Source: Nocardia flavorosea NBRC 108225 (lineage in GTDB: Bacteria > Actinomycetota > Actinomycetes > Mycobacteriales > Mycobacteriaceae). Taken from it: DNA of 64,000 nt. Below, piece by piece: positions 51,581 to 62,400 of this stretch. The position numbers and the translations under genes were made by a program. The stretch lies in contig NZ_BDCG01000030.1 of assembly GCF_001613385.1 (NCBI RefSeq), forward strand, positions 1 to 64,000. Direction: 5' to 3'. Position 1 is the first letter of the stretch, and the number at the start of each line of letters is the position of its first letter. Below the pieces are notes generated by a model. It had not been told where the DNA came from, did no database searches, and saw only the letters and a program-made list of their open reading frames with translations.

Positions 51581-52495
51581 TCAGGAGTCCGCGGTCCGGT
51601 AGATGACGATCGGGCGACCGGCGCGGTGCAGCAGGTTCTGGCCCGTCGATCCGAGCAGGGCGCCGCGGACACGACCCCAGCCTTTACTGCCCACGATCGC
51701 CAGCTGGGCATGGTCCAGGGCGTACAGCAGTTCTCGGGCCGCCGAGCCGCGCCGGGATCGCAGCTCCACGGCGACCTCGGGAAATTTCTCTCGATACGGG
51801 GCGATGATTCTCGAGAGTTCGCGTTCTTCCGAGCGCGCGATCGCGTCCCAATCGATGACCAGCGTGGTCCGGCCCCGTTTCTGTATCGTGCCGGGGTCGG
51901 CGGACGCCACCGCCGAGCTGCCGGTCCACGTCCGCACCGCCGTCACCGGCACAGACAGCAGCCGAGCCCATTCGAAAGCCAACTGGGTCGCGGCCTGCGA
52001 TACGGGGCTTCCATCGGTTCCCACCGCGATCGGGCGGTCGTCGAGGGCGACGCCGGCGAGTTCGCCGCGCCACACCGCGACCGGGCATACTGCTTTGTTG
52101 GCCACTCGCAGGACGGTCGACCCCAGCAGCCAGCGTTCGACCGAACCGGCGCCTGTCGCACCCAGCACGATCATCGTGGCCTGCCCGGCCGCTTCGAGTA
52201 ACCCCGCTGCGGGAGCTTTGTTGTCGGCGACCGAGTTCAGCTCGACCTCGGGTGCCCATTCGCGGAGTGCGCTTTCGGCCGCGTTCAGCAGATCGGACCG
52301 ATACGCCTGCTGCATTTCTTCCAGTTCCTCGGCGCCGAATGCCACATCGGGTATCGGGCCGGTGGCCTGCGACGAATGCACCAGGTGTAACGGCAGTCCG
52401 AGTCTGCCTGCGAAGGCGGCGGCCCATTTGGCGGCACCCAGTGATGCCTCCGATCCATCGATACCGGCCACGATGTATTTTCCCGGGAGAGCCAT
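51581..52495 (-). CDS. Universal stress protein, two UspA domains
   Basis: A 304-residue tandem UspA protein. Domain 1 starts VAGIDGSEASLGAAKWA and ends VLGATGAGSVERWLLGST; domain 2 starts AVGTDGSPVSQAATQLA and ends IVGSKGWGRVRGALLGST. Both carry the G-x2-G-x9-G-(S/T) ATP motif. In mycobacteria the equivalent proteins belong to the hypoxia (DosR) regulon and bind ATP. The ATG at 52495 excludes a long unrelated N-terminus. It is divergent from the Acg-type nitroreductase gene. Confidence 0.92.
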   Translation of the reverse strand: MALPGKYIVAGIDGSEASLGAAKWAAAFAGRLGLPLHLVHSSQATGPIPDVAFGAEELEEMQQAYRSDLLNAAESALREWAPEVELNSVADNKAPAAGLLEAAGQATMIVLGATGAGSVERWLLGSTVLRVANKAVCPVAVWRGELAGVALDDRPIAVGTDGSPVSQAATQLAFEWARLLSVPVTAVRTWTGSSAVASADPGTIQKRGRTTLVIDWDAIARSEERELSRIIAPYREKFPEVAVELRSRRGSAARELLYALDHAQLAIVGSKGWGRVRGALLGSTGQNLLHRAGRPIVIYRTADS

Positions 52496-52850
52496 AGAGC
52501 TTTGCGCCTTTCGTGCAGCGGTCTCGATCGGAGGCCGCCGTGGAGGGAGCCGGTGGCGAGACAAACGTGAGGCCATACCGGTAGTACGCACGAGCACCTG
52601 GCGAGCCGGCTCTCCGATCGACCGGCCCAGACGAAACGACACTCGATCGTGATGAGCCTCCAGGATAGGAGGCGAGACACTTGTGACGATCGGTCGACAC
52701 ACGCCGATTCGGCACTTCTCTCATCGGAAAATTGCTGGTGACGCCGGGGCCTCGGATACCGGTCCGATATCGGAGCCGCCTGGCGCCCCCTCGAGAGCGG
52801 GCCGCGTGTGGTGATACACCCGCCGCCTCCGGATAGGTATGGTCGGGTAT

Positions 52851-53843
52851 ATGAGCGCTGGTCTCAGCGGGTCGACAATCGCGGACGCAGTCCGCCTCGC
52901 GGCACGGGCTCCCTCACTGCACAACAGCCAGCCGTGGCGATGGCAGTCCGACGGTGAGGTACTGCGGCTGTTCGCGGTACCCGAGCGGATGCTGACCACG
53001 ACCGATCCCGGTGGTCGCCAGATGCTGATCAGCTGCGGCGCCGGCCTGGATCACCTGCGGGCCGCCCTGGCGGCTGCCGGCTGGAGTCTGGCCGTGGCGC
53101 GTTTCCCCGACCCGAACAACAAGGCCCACCTCGCGGACATCACGTTCGAGCGTTCGCCGATCGTGACCGATGCCGATCGCGCCCGCGCGGAAGCGATCGA
53201 CCGCCGCTACACCGACCGTCTGCCGTTCGGGCCGCCGCCCGGCTGGTCGGAGTTCGAGCCGGTACTACGGGCGGCGACCGATTCCGCCGACACCACCGTG
53301 GAAATCCTGCCCGAGGAAAGCCACCCCGCGCTCGCCCACGCCACCCGATTGACAGGCGCGCGCCGCCGTTACGATTCGAACTATCACGCGGAGCTACACT
53401 GGTGGACCGGGCATGTGATCGGTGCCACCGGTGTACCGAAAAGCTCGCTGGTGTCGCCACGAGAACATCAGCAGGTCGAGATCGGGCGCCGCTTCCCGGT
53501 CACTTCGTCGGATACCGCGCACACCGGCGAGAACTCCTCCGACCACGCTGTGGTGCTCGTTGTTTCCACGGCCGGGGATTCCCCCGCTGAACACCTCAGG
53601 GCCGGTGAAATGCTGTCGGCCGTACTGCTGGAATCCACCTTGGCGGGATACGCGACGTGTCCGCTCACCCATCTGACCGAAGTACCGGAAAGCAGGCGCG
53701 CGGTCCGGCAGTTGATCGACGGTAACCAGCTGCCGCAGATACTGGCCAGAGTGGGCGCGCCACCGCAACGCGACCGGCCACCGGAACGCACGCCGCGGTT
53801 ACCGCTCACCGAGATCCTGTCCGACGCGAAGTCCCGGAACTGA
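52851..53843 (+). CDS. Acg-type nitroreductase-like FMN-binding protein
   Basis: A 330-residue double-domain nitroreductase-fold protein of the Acg family. It starts IADAVRLAARAPSLHNSQPW, the FMN-binding signature, and includes MLISCGAGLDHLRAALAAAG and ESTLAGYATCPLTHLTEVPE. Mycobacterial relatives are DosR-regulated dormancy proteins, which may store FMN. The start ATG 52851 has TATGGT seven bases upstream. The 52496-52850 divergent gap holds no clear DosR box. Confidence 0.88.
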   Translation: MSAGLSGSTIADAVRLAARAPSLHNSQPWRWQSDGEVLRLFAVPERMLTTTDPGGRQMLISCGAGLDHLRAALAAAGWSLAVARFPDPNNKAHLADITFERSPIVTDADRARAEAIDRRYTDRLPFGPPPGWSEFEPVLRAATDSADTTVEILPEESHPALAHATRLTGARRRYDSNYHAELHWWTGHVIGATGVPKSSLVSPREHQQVEIGRRFPVTSSDTAHTGENSSDHAVVLVVSTAGDSPAEHLRAGEMLSAVLLESTLAGYATCPLTHLTEVPESRRAVRQLIDGNQLPQILARVGAPPQRDRPPERTPRLPLTEILSDAKSRN

Positions 53844-54063
53844 TCGGCGGGAGGATCCGGCCGGCGCTGAAATCGATTCCGTGGTGCCGTGTTGTCTCGA
53901 ATCGGTAGCGGCTCGTCTCGATCCTGTGACGTAACACTGTTTCCGGCACTCGGTCACGTAACCTGAGCTCAGGTCCCGGTACGACAGGGGACGTTTCGGG
54001 CGACGGAACTCCACATCGCCTCGGGTGCCGCATATTTCGAGGTCGCATCCAGGGGCGTGTGCC

Positions 54064-55497
54064 ATGAGATGTTTACGTGCCGACACTCTCGCGTTGCTCG
54101 TCATCCTACCGTTGCTCATCGGGCAGTCCGCTGCCCAACCGCCTGCACAGCCCGGGCCTCTCTTACCTGCACTACCGGTGCTTCCACCACTCGCGGATAC
54201 GAACGGCATGCTCCTGCCGGGTGTTCAGCAGTGGATCGATCGAGTCGTTCCGCCGCCACCGATCGCGCCGATGCCCCCGCCGGAACCGCAGGGCGAGACG
54301 AATGGCCTCGTCCCGAGACTGGCTGCGCTGCATCAGGCGGTGCTGCCCGCACCGGCAGGCGACCCGATATTCGATCGGTGGCCGGCGGGCCTCGCCGGCT
54401 TCGCCCCCGGGGCGGTGATCGAGGTCCGCGATGTCACCGCCTCGGCCGCACCGCTGGTCGTGGTGCCGATCCGGCAGGCGGTGCTGTTCAAATACCGGAC
54501 CACCGATGCGCACGGCCGCCCATCTTTCGCCACGGCCACGCTGGTGATTCCAGCGGCCGCATCGCCGGTGCCCGGGGCCCGGCCGGTGCTGGTGAACAAT
54601 CTGCCCATCGACGCTCTGGGCCGTCGATGTACCGCGGGTTACACACTGGCGCACGGTATCTCGGTCGACAGCGCGGTCACCGATTTCATCCCGCCCAGCA
54701 CTCATCTGGCCGCGTCACGTGGCTACGCGGTGCTCATCCCGGATCACGAGGGACCGCTGATGGCCTACGCCGAACCCTATGTCGCGGGGCACGCGGTGCT
54801 GGATGCGGTCCGGGCGGTACGTAGTTGGCGCCCAGCGGAATTCGGTGCGAGCAGGTTCGCGATGACCGGCTACTCCGGCGGAGCGATCGCCACGCACGGT
54901 GCAGTGAAACTGATCGAGAGTTACGCACCCGAGCTCGCGCCGTCCCTGGCCGGTGCCGCGCTCGGCGGGGTGCCCGCCGACTACGAGATCCTGTCCCGCA
55001 GCATGGACGGTAATCTGGCTTCGGGCGTGTTCATGGCGGCCGTTTTCGGTATCGCGCGCGAGCGACCCGAGCTCCTGGCCCGGATGAACCACCTCGCCCA
55101 GTGGGTGAGCACTTCACCGATAAAGGACCAGTGCATCAGCGTTCTCGCCATACCCGGTGTTCTGCATCTGCCGATCGATATCGCGGCGAATATCGCCGAC
55201 CCGCTGCGCTCGGCACTGGCCCACGAAATCTACGCGGTCACCCGGATGTCGGGACTCGCGTCGGCGACACCGCTCTACATCTACCACGGTGAACAGGAGT
55301 TCTGGATCCCCGCCGAGGGCGCACGCAACCTCTACCGTGAGCAGTGTGCGCTCGGTGTCACCGCGGTCTATCGTGTCACCGCGGTCTATCGCAGCGTGCC
55401 CGGCGAACACGTCATCGCGGCAGGGCTGGGTTACCCCGAGGCCATGATCTGGCTGGACGAGCGGCTGCGCGGTATTCCGGCGCACAGCGAATGCTGA
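54064..55497 (+). CDS. Secreted lipase (LIP family)
   Basis: A 477-residue secretory lipase. Residues 1-~25 form a signal peptide (LRADTLALLVILPLLIGQSA), followed by a Pro-rich stretch. The nucleophile is in GYSGGA, and the catalytic His in SVPGEHVIAAG; the acid position near YHGEQEFWIP reads Glu. LIP-family enzymes release fatty acids from triacylglycerols outside the cell. An 18-bp in-frame tandem duplication just before the His motif doubles VTAVYR. ATG 54064 has AGGGG eight bases upstream. Confidence 0.88.
   Translation: MRCLRADTLALLVILPLLIGQSAAQPPAQPGPLLPALPVLPPLADTNGMLLPGVQQWIDRVVPPPPIAPMPPPEPQGETNGLVPRLAALHQAVLPAPAGDPIFDRWPAGLAGFAPGAVIEVRDVTASAAPLVVVPIRQAVLFKYRTTDAHGRPSFATATLVIPAAASPVPGARPVLVNNLPIDALGRRCTAGYTLAHGISVDSAVTDFIPPSTHLAASRGYAVLIPDHEGPLMAYAEPYVAGHAVLDAVRAVRSWRPAEFGASRFAMTGYSGGAIATHGAVKLIESYAPELAPSLAGAALGGVPADYEILSRSMDGNLASGVFMAAVFGIARERPELLARMNHLAQWVSTSPIKDQCISVLAIPGVLHLPIDIAANIADPLRSALAHEIYAVTRMSGLASATPLYIYHGEQEFWIPAEGARNLYREQCALGVTAVYRVTAVYRSVPGEHVIAAGLGYPEAMIWLDERLRGIPAHSEC
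55355..55390 (+). repeat. Exact 18-bp tandem duplication in the lipase gene
   Basis: gtgtcaccgcggtctatc occurs twice in direct tandem, adding six residues (VTAVYR twice) without changing the frame. It lies close to the C-terminal catalytic His. Confidence 0.85.
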
Positions 55498-55710
55498 CCG
55501 CTCTCGGAACAAACCTGTGGCGTCGTCCTCACCGCGAGAACATGCAGGCGGCCACGTGCCACCGACGGTCCGCCAAGTAGTGGGCGGTGGGGGTCACCAC
55601 GTGTGGCCTCGGCGAGAAGTGTCCGAAAGTTGTCCGGTCCCGGACGACGCGACCGGCCTCTCACTGCGACGGCGATTGCCCGCAGCCGGTGTCCGTGCCA
55701 GGCTGTCGAC

Positions 55711-57243
55711 GTGCTGTTAGCCGAGGTCGCCGCCGCGTCCGCCGAGATCGCGTCCGCTTCGGCGCGGCTGGCCAAGACCCGGCGGCTCGCCATACTGCTG
55801 AACCGCGTCGCGGCAGACGGCGACGCACGATTGGTCGCGGTGACCGCCTCCTGGCTGTCCGGTGAACTACCGCAACGCCAGATCGGGGTGGGCTGGGCCG
55901 CGCTGCGGACGCTGCCGCCACCCGCTACCTCTGCGACGCTCACCGTCGCCGACGTCGATGCACGGTTCTCACGGATCGGAGCGGTGGCCGGGAAGGGGTC
56001 CCGGACCGCACGCGCCGGCCTGGTGCGCGATCTGTTCGAGACAGCGACCGACGCCGAGCAGGTATTTCTGCGCCGGTTGCTCAGTGGTGAGCTGCGCCAG
56101 GGCGCGCTGGCGGGCGTGATGTCCGATGCGATCGCCGAAGCTGCCGGGATTCCGGCGGCCGAGGTCCGCCGGGCGGCGATGCTGGCCGGCGCCCTGCCTA
56201 CGGTGGCCGCCGCGGCACTCACCGGCGGGCGACCGGCCCTGGCGGAGTTCCGCCTCCGCGCGGGACGACCGGTCGGACCGATGCTCGCGCAGACCGCGTC
56301 CGGGGTCGACGACGCACTTCAGCGGCTCGGCGGAACCGCCATATTCGAAGCGAAACTGGACGGCGCGCGCGTGCAGATCCACCGCGCCGGATCGGCGGTC
56401 TCGGTGTATACCCGCAGCCTCGACGATGTCACCTCCCGGCTCCCCGAAGTCGTCGCGGCCACTCTCGCCCTCCCCGCGACCGATCTGATCGCGGACGCCG
56501 AGGCCATCGCGTTGCGACCCGATGGACGGCCGCAGCGGTTCCAGGTCACCGCGGCCCGGTTCGGCCGCAAACATCCCGGCGATCTCGAACCCCTGTCGGT
56601 GTTCTTCTTCGATCTGCTCCACCTCGACGGCAGCGATCTCCTCGATCTCCCCACCCGGGACCGCCTCGACGCACTCGATGCGCTCGTCCCCGCCGCCCGG
56701 CGGGTCGACCGCCTGGTGACCGCCGACCCCGCAGCGGCACAGAATTTCCTGGATCGCACCCTCGCCTCCGGACACGAAGGTGTGATGGCGAAATCACCGT
56801 CGGCCCCCTACGAGGCCGGCCGCCGCGGCTCCGGCTGGCTCAAGGTCAAACCCGTACACACCTTGGACCTGGTTGTTCTCGCCGTCGAATGGGGTTCCGG
56901 CCGGCGCACCGGCACCCTGTCGAATATTCACCTGGGTGCCCGCGATCCGGCGGGCGGTTTCGTGATGCTGGGCAAGACCTTCAAGGGAATGACCGACGCC
57001 ATGCTGGCATGGCAGACCGAGCGTTTCACCGAACTCGCCGAGGGCCCGACCGACGGCTATGTGGTGCGACTGCGACCCGAACAAGTCGTCGAAATAGCCT
57101 TCGACGGGGTCCAGGGTTCCACCCGCTACCCCGGCGGCATGGCGCTCCGGTTCGCCCGCGTAGTGCGCTACCGTGACGACAAATCCCCCACCGAGGCCGA
57201 TACGGTCGACACAGTTCGCGCGCTCTACGAGCGGGGCGGATGA
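55711..57243 (+). CDS. ligB: ATP-dependent DNA ligase, LigB type
   Basis: A 510-residue ligase, close to the 507 residues of mycobacterial LigB. The N-terminal domain (LSGELPQRQIGVGWAALR) precedes the adenylation motif EAKLDGARVQIHR, with Lys as AMP acceptor; then GHEGVMAKSP (motif IV-like), WLKVKP (motif V) and the OB domain near FVMLGKTFKG. It seals nicks with ATP; it is dispensable in mycobacteria. The GTG at 55711 fits the family start. The Wadjet operon begins 50 bases downstream in the same direction, though with its own promoter. Confidence 0.92.
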   Translation: MLLAEVAAASAEIASASARLAKTRRLAILLNRVAADGDARLVAVTASWLSGELPQRQIGVGWAALRTLPPPATSATLTVADVDARFSRIGAVAGKGSRTARAGLVRDLFETATDAEQVFLRRLLSGELRQGALAGVMSDAIAEAAGIPAAEVRRAAMLAGALPTVAAAALTGGRPALAEFRLRAGRPVGPMLAQTASGVDDALQRLGGTAIFEAKLDGARVQIHRAGSAVSVYTRSLDDVTSRLPEVVAATLALPATDLIADAEAIALRPDGRPQRFQVTAARFGRKHPGDLEPLSVFFFDLLHLDGSDLLDLPTRDRLDALDALVPAARRVDRLVTADPAAAQNFLDRTLASGHEGVMAKSPSAPYEAGRRGSGWLKVKPVHTLDLVVLAVEWGSGRRTGTLSNIHLGARDPAGGFVMLGKTFKGMTDAMLAWQTERFTELAEGPTDGYVVRLRPEQVVEIAFDGVQGSTRYPGGMALRFARVVRYRDDKSPTEADTVDTVRALYERGG

Positions 57244-57279
57244 GCGGACCAGGGCGAATACCCTGTCGGCCGGTCGACG

Positions 57280-57285
57280 TACCCT
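57280..57285 (+). promoter_or_regulatory. -10 hexamer upstream of jetA
   Basis: TACCCT lies eight bases before the jetA ATG at 57294 in the 50-base gap after ligB. There is no ribosome site, so the operon may start leaderless and separately from ligB. Confidence 0.4.
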
Positions 57286-57293
57286 GAGCGCCG

Positions 57294-58778
57294 ATGAGTA
57301 TTCGAGGCGTAGAGGGCGCGTACCAGGGGGCTCTTCGGGCGTTCAAAACCCCGATGCTCGATTTGCTCCACCAAACGTATGCACCGTTCGTGGTGACCAT
57401 GCTGGCGACAGTGTTCACGGCCGACCGGCCCGCGGTCGCCGTGGCGGATGCGCATGCCGAAATCGGCGATGCGCTGAACCGGTTGCGGGCCGCGGGGTAC
57501 GGCGAAGAAGACAGGCTGCCACTGCCCGCAGGCACCGCGCGGGACCTGTGCCGGCAGTGGGTGAATGCGGGCTGGCTGGTGCGGCAGGTGCTGGACGACC
57601 AGGTCGAGGTGTATCGGTTGTCCGCGCACGGGGTGGGTGCACTGGAGGTCGCGGGCCGGGTCGGCGGTTCCCGGACGCGGGTATCGGAATCGCGAGTGCG
57701 GACTCTGCTGGAAGCGGTGGAGCGGCTGGCGCAGGATGCCGACCCGGATGTGATGGCCCGGATCGCGCGGCTCGAGGTCGAGATCCGGACGCGGCAGCAG
57801 GAACTGCGGCGGCTCGAGCGCGGCGGCGCCGTGGACACCGTAGCCGACGATCGGCTGGTGGAGGAGGCGGAGAACATCCTGCATCTGGCGCGGGAACTGC
57901 CGGCGGATTTCGCCCGGGTGGCCGAGTCGATCAAGGCCATGCAACGCGATGTGGTCGCCGATCTGCGGCAGGACGCCCGCCCGACAGGTGAGGTTCTGCG
58001 CGAGTATCTGGCGCGGGGGCAGCAGATCATGGACGCGACTCCGGAAGGGCGGGCGTTCGCGGGAGCATTACGCCTGATCGGCGACCCGGAGCGCATCGAC
58101 GACTTGTCGAGCCGGCTGCGCACCGTACTGCGCCATCCGTTCACCGCGCAGTTGACCGAGCCGCAGCGGCGGGAGTTCACCGATATCGCGCGCCGGATCG
58201 AACGCGGAGTCAAGGAAGTACTGGCCGCGCAGCGACAGGCGTCGCATGTGATCACCACCCAGGTCCGCCACCACGACCCCATGCGGGACCGGCAGGTAGA
58301 CGATCTGCTGCGGGAGGTGATGACCGGTTTGCACCACTGGGTCCCCCGCTCACGCCACCGCGAGCCGATCACACCGCTGCGCCGGCTACCGGCCGCGAGT
58401 ATCGAGCATCTGCGCCAATCGCTGAGCGATCCCCGTCCGCCACAACCGCCCGCACCACTGGTCGAATGGGACGAGGACACGATGCCCGACGCCGATACCC
58501 GGGCCTGGGGCGGTCCGAAATACGCGGCGCTGGACGAGCACCTGGCCCGCTTCGCAGGCAGTGCAGACACCGTCGATATCGTGGCAGCCTTCGGCGCGGC
58601 ACCCGAGGAGATCCGCCGCCCGGTCGATCTACTCGGCCTGCTCGAGCTGGCACATCGCACCGGAATGACCGAAACCGAGTCCGTCGTCACCGTCGAAGCC
58701 GTCCGCCCGGACCGGACTCGGCGGCGCTTCGCGCTCGGCGGTGTGGTCGCGGTGAACGCCGAGGCAGCCGATGAGTGA
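57294..58778 (+). CDS. jetA: Wadjet type I JetA (DUF3375)
   Basis: A 494-residue DUF3375 protein, the kleisin-like subunit of the type I Wadjet anti-plasmid condensin. The N-terminus GALRAFKTPMLDLLHQTYAP and FVVTMLATVF is the helical winged domain; the middle (RVRTLLEAVERLAQDADPDV) is coiled coil; the C-terminal part holds a winged helix near PVDLLGLLELAHRTGMTE. It links the two JetC heads and recruits JetB. Its stop overlaps jetB by eight bases. Confidence 0.9.
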   Translation: MSIRGVEGAYQGALRAFKTPMLDLLHQTYAPFVVTMLATVFTADRPAVAVADAHAEIGDALNRLRAAGYGEEDRLPLPAGTARDLCRQWVNAGWLVRQVLDDQVEVYRLSAHGVGALEVAGRVGGSRTRVSESRVRTLLEAVERLAQDADPDVMARIARLEVEIRTRQQELRRLERGGAVDTVADDRLVEEAENILHLARELPADFARVAESIKAMQRDVVADLRQDARPTGEVLREYLARGQQIMDATPEGRAFAGALRLIGDPERIDDLSSRLRTVLRHPFTAQLTEPQRREFTDIARRIERGVKEVLAAQRQASHVITTQVRHHDPMRDRQVDDLLREVMTGLHHWVPRSRHREPITPLRRLPAASIEHLRQSLSDPRPPQPPAPLVEWDEDTMPDADTRAWGGPKYAALDEHLARFAGSADTVDIVAAFGAAPEEIRRPVDLLGLLELAHRTGMTETESVVTVEAVRPDRTRRRFALGGVVAVNAEAADE

Positions 58779-59469
58779 GCCGAACACGGTCGACGAGACA
58801 CGGCCGGACAACGAGGACACCGGGTTCATCGACCCGGTGTCGATGGAGGAAGACCCGGCCGAACTGTTCGCCGGCGATACGGGGACGCTGGACGCCGAGG
58901 TACGGCGGGTGCTGGTCCGGCTGCTGCAACGCAGGTTCCTGTCGGCGGACAAGTACCCGGCACAATGGCGAACGCTGCTGGAGAACCAGCAGCTCATCGA
59001 ATCGCGGCTGCACGATCTGTTCGTCCGGCTCGTGGTCGACCACGATCGCGGCATCGCCTACAAGCAGCAGGTGCGCTCGGCGGAACTGGATGTGCCGATC
59101 CTGCTGCGGGACGATCCGTACAACCGGGCCGAGACGCTGGTGCTGGTGCATCTGCGCACGGTATTCCAGCAGGAACGGGTCGCGGGTGAGGTATCGGCGC
59201 GGGTAGATATCGAAGAGCTGGAGCAGACAGTACTGACCTACTTCGACCCCGACGACACCAATCTGGCCCGGGGACAACAGGAGATCCGCAGCGCCGTGAC
59301 ACGTTTGGCCAAGGAGGGGCTGATGGAAGAGGAGACCGCGGGCCGGTACCGGATCACACCATTGGTGGAGGTCGTGATGAGCACGGAAAAGCTGAGTGAG
59401 CTGAGCCGGTGGCTCCGGGAACGCACCGACGGCCCGGACCACGGCACCGCGGCGGAGGTCGCGCCGTGA
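58771..59469 (+). CDS. jetB: Wadjet type I JetB (DUF4194)
   Basis: A 232-residue DUF4194 protein, the KITE-like subunit. Family blocks are RRVLVRLLQRRFLSADKYPA, DDPYNRAETLVLVHLRTVFQ and LAKEGLMEEETAGRYRITPL, two winged helices. It starts inside the end of jetA (ATGAGTGA overlap) and its stop overlaps the jetC GTG (GTGA), so all three are translationally coupled. Confidence 0.9.
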   Translation: MSEPNTVDETRPDNEDTGFIDPVSMEEDPAELFAGDTGTLDAEVRRVLVRLLQRRFLSADKYPAQWRTLLENQQLIESRLHDLFVRLVVDHDRGIAYKQQVRSAELDVPILLRDDPYNRAETLVLVHLRTVFQQERVAGEVSARVDIEELEQTVLTYFDPDDTNLARGQQEIRSAVTRLAKEGLMEEETAGRYRITPLVEVVMSTEKLSELSRWLRERTDGPDHGTAAEVAP

Positions 59470-62400
59470 GCATGATCGACACGCTGTTCGGGCTGGTCCC
59501 CGAGTCGTCCCGGGGGCATCAATGGGTGGCACTGGACCTGCAGCTGGTGAACTGGGGCGGATACGACGGGCACCACCGGGTGCGGTTCGCCCCCGGTGCG
59601 ACCCTGCTGTGCGGAGAGTCGGGATCGGGCAAATCGACCCTGATGGATTCCTACATCGCATTGATCATGCCGCATACCATGCCGTTCAACGGCGCCTCCA
59701 ACGGCGGAGTCGTGGGCCGGCCGCGCGGCAAGGATCAACGCAATATCCTCTCGTATGCGCGGGGCAAGCTCGACGAATCCCGCGCCGGAGGTGAGACGAA
59801 GGCCAGGGTACTTCGCGGCGACGGCCGCGACACCTGGTCGGCGATCGCAATGACCTGGGCCGATCGGTCCGGCGCGCGGTTCACGGCGGTCCGGGCCTGG
59901 TACGTACCGTCGACGGCGCGCTCCCTCGAAGATCTCGTCCAGATCCGCGCCACCTGCGATGAACCGTTCGACCTGCGCACGCTTGCGGGACCGGCCGATA
60001 AACGGCTCGCGGAGACCGCGGTGAAAGCACTCGGGCTGACCTGCTACGCCACTGATCGCGAATTCACCGCCCGACTGCATACCGCGCTCGGGATCGGCGC
60101 CGCAGGCGACGGGAACAAGGCGGTCGCGCTGCTGGGCCGGATCCAGGCCGGTCAGCAGATCACCACCGTCGACGCCCTGTACAAGACGATGGTCCTCGAG
60201 GAGCCGTCCACGCTGACCACCGCGGACGAGGTCGTCAAGCAATTCGACGAACTCGCCGGCACCCGCACCCAGATGACCACCGCACGCCGCCAGGTCCGGG
60301 CACTGTCCCCGATCCGGGAGCACCGCCGCACCATCGTCGACGCAACCGAACGTGCCGAGCTGATCGACAGCCTGGGACCGTTCACCGATTCGTCCTCGCC
60401 CGCCGGGCTGTGGCGATTCGAACGCCGCGCCGAGTTGCTCCGAGCAGCCGAAGAAGAGCTGCTGCGACGTCGAGGACAAGCCGAGAAAACTGTCGCCGCG
60501 GCGTCGGCGCGGGCCAAAGGGGCAGAAGCCGAACTGAGCGGGATCGTCGAGACGCTGCGCGCTTCCGGCGGAGACAGGCTGGAGAAGGCCCGCGGCGCGC
60601 TACGCGAGGTGGACAAACGGTTCGACGAGGTCGAGCGGGCGCGGCACCGGCTCGAGAAGTCGCTGGCAGCCCTCGGCGCCACGGTGTCCGACGGGAAAGA
60701 CTTCGCTGCCCTGGTCACACAGGCACACAACCTCCTCGGAGACAAGCAGGCCAGGCAGGCCGCGCAGAACCATTTCGCCGAAGCGAAGACCCACCAGACG
60801 AGCGTGACCCGAGAACTGGAGGAGCTACGGACCGAGCGTAAAGGCGTCGCCGCTCGCCGGGACAATATCCCCACCGAACTGCATCGTGCGCGGGCCGCCC
60901 TCGCGGAGGCCGCCGGCCTCACACCGGAACAGCTTCCGTTCGTCGGCGAATTGATAGAAGTGCGCACCGAATTCGAGCCGTGGCGCGAAGCGTTCAACCT
61001 TGCCCTGGGCGGGTTCGCGACCAAGATGCTGATCGACCGCGCCCACCTCAACACCTTCCGCGAGAAGATCAACACTGTGCGCACCGCACGGCGTATCCAG
61101 TTCGAGGGTGTGCGAACCGGGCTCCGCGACGAGATCGGACTCGACGATCGCCAGTTGCCCGGCCGCCTCGATTACCGCCCCTCCCCCTTCACCGCCTGGC
61201 TCAAGAACGAGTTGGTCGAACGATTCGACTATCTCTGCGTCGAAACGCCACGCCTGCTGCCCCAGCACCGCAAAGCGCTCACGATCACCGGCCAGATCTC
61301 GGACGGCGCCCGCGGCGCACACGGCGGTCAGGGCCGGGCCAATGTCCTCGGCTTCACCAACGACCGGTTGCTGACACGCCTCGACGAACAGATCCGCGAC
61401 GCCGAAGACCGCAAATCCGTCGCCGACGCACAGGTCGAGGCGACACAGGCCGACCTCGACTCCTTCGAAGACCGCCGCGGCGCATACCGGACCCTGACCG
61501 AACTCTCCTGGGATCAAGTCGATATCGACTCGGTTGCGGCGGAACGGGACCGCTGGATGCAGATCATCGACGACGTCCACACCGGCACCCCGGAGATCGA
61601 CCGGCTGCAGAAACAGGTCGACGAACTGATGGACAAAGTCGAAGACCTCAACGAGAAAGCGGTCCGGGCCAAGCTCGAGCAGGAAGATCTCGAGACCGCC
61701 TGGGAACACACCACGGCCGAGGCCGCGCGCGCCGGTCGGGAACTCGGCACCGCCCGCCGGGCCGGTCGCGAAGTCACCACCGAACACCGCAACTACCTGG
61801 AAGGACTGTTCGGCAGCGACAACACCGGCGATATCCCGGCCGCCAAAGCCCTGGAGGCGTTCGACGCCGCCACCGACCGTGTCGCCGACCGGCTCACCAC
61901 CGATCTCCGGACCGCGGAGAGCGCCCGCCAGGGCGCCCGGAGCAGACTGTCCGAAATATTCTCGACGTTCGTCGAGCGCTGGCCGAACCCGAACCTGGGT
62001 ACCGACCCGGATGATTCCTACGACGATTTCGAACGCCTGCTCACCGATCTGGAAACCAGCCGCCTGCACGAACTCGAGAACCAATGGCGCGACAGCCTGC
62101 TGAAACTGTCCGGTAACGACCTCACCAGCCTCGACAGCGAACTCGCCTCGGCAATCCGGGAAATCCGGGACCGGATCGAACCGGTGAACCGCATCCTCGC
62201 CGGCCTCCCCTTCGCCGACGACGACCACCGCCTGCAGATCGACCCGCAGGAAAGCCACTCCACCGTCCGCGCCCGCTTCCGCAAGGAATTGCGCGATGTC
62301 CGCCGCCTGATCGACCAGGCGAACACCGATACCGACCGGGAACGCGCCTACAACCGGATGGCCAAGGTCATCGACCGTATCCGTCGCACCGCCCCCGATT

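Noticed and set aside
52496..52850. DosR box between the universal stress protein and Acg-type genes
   Set aside because: I found no TTnGGGACTnnAGTCCCnAA-like palindrome in the gap.
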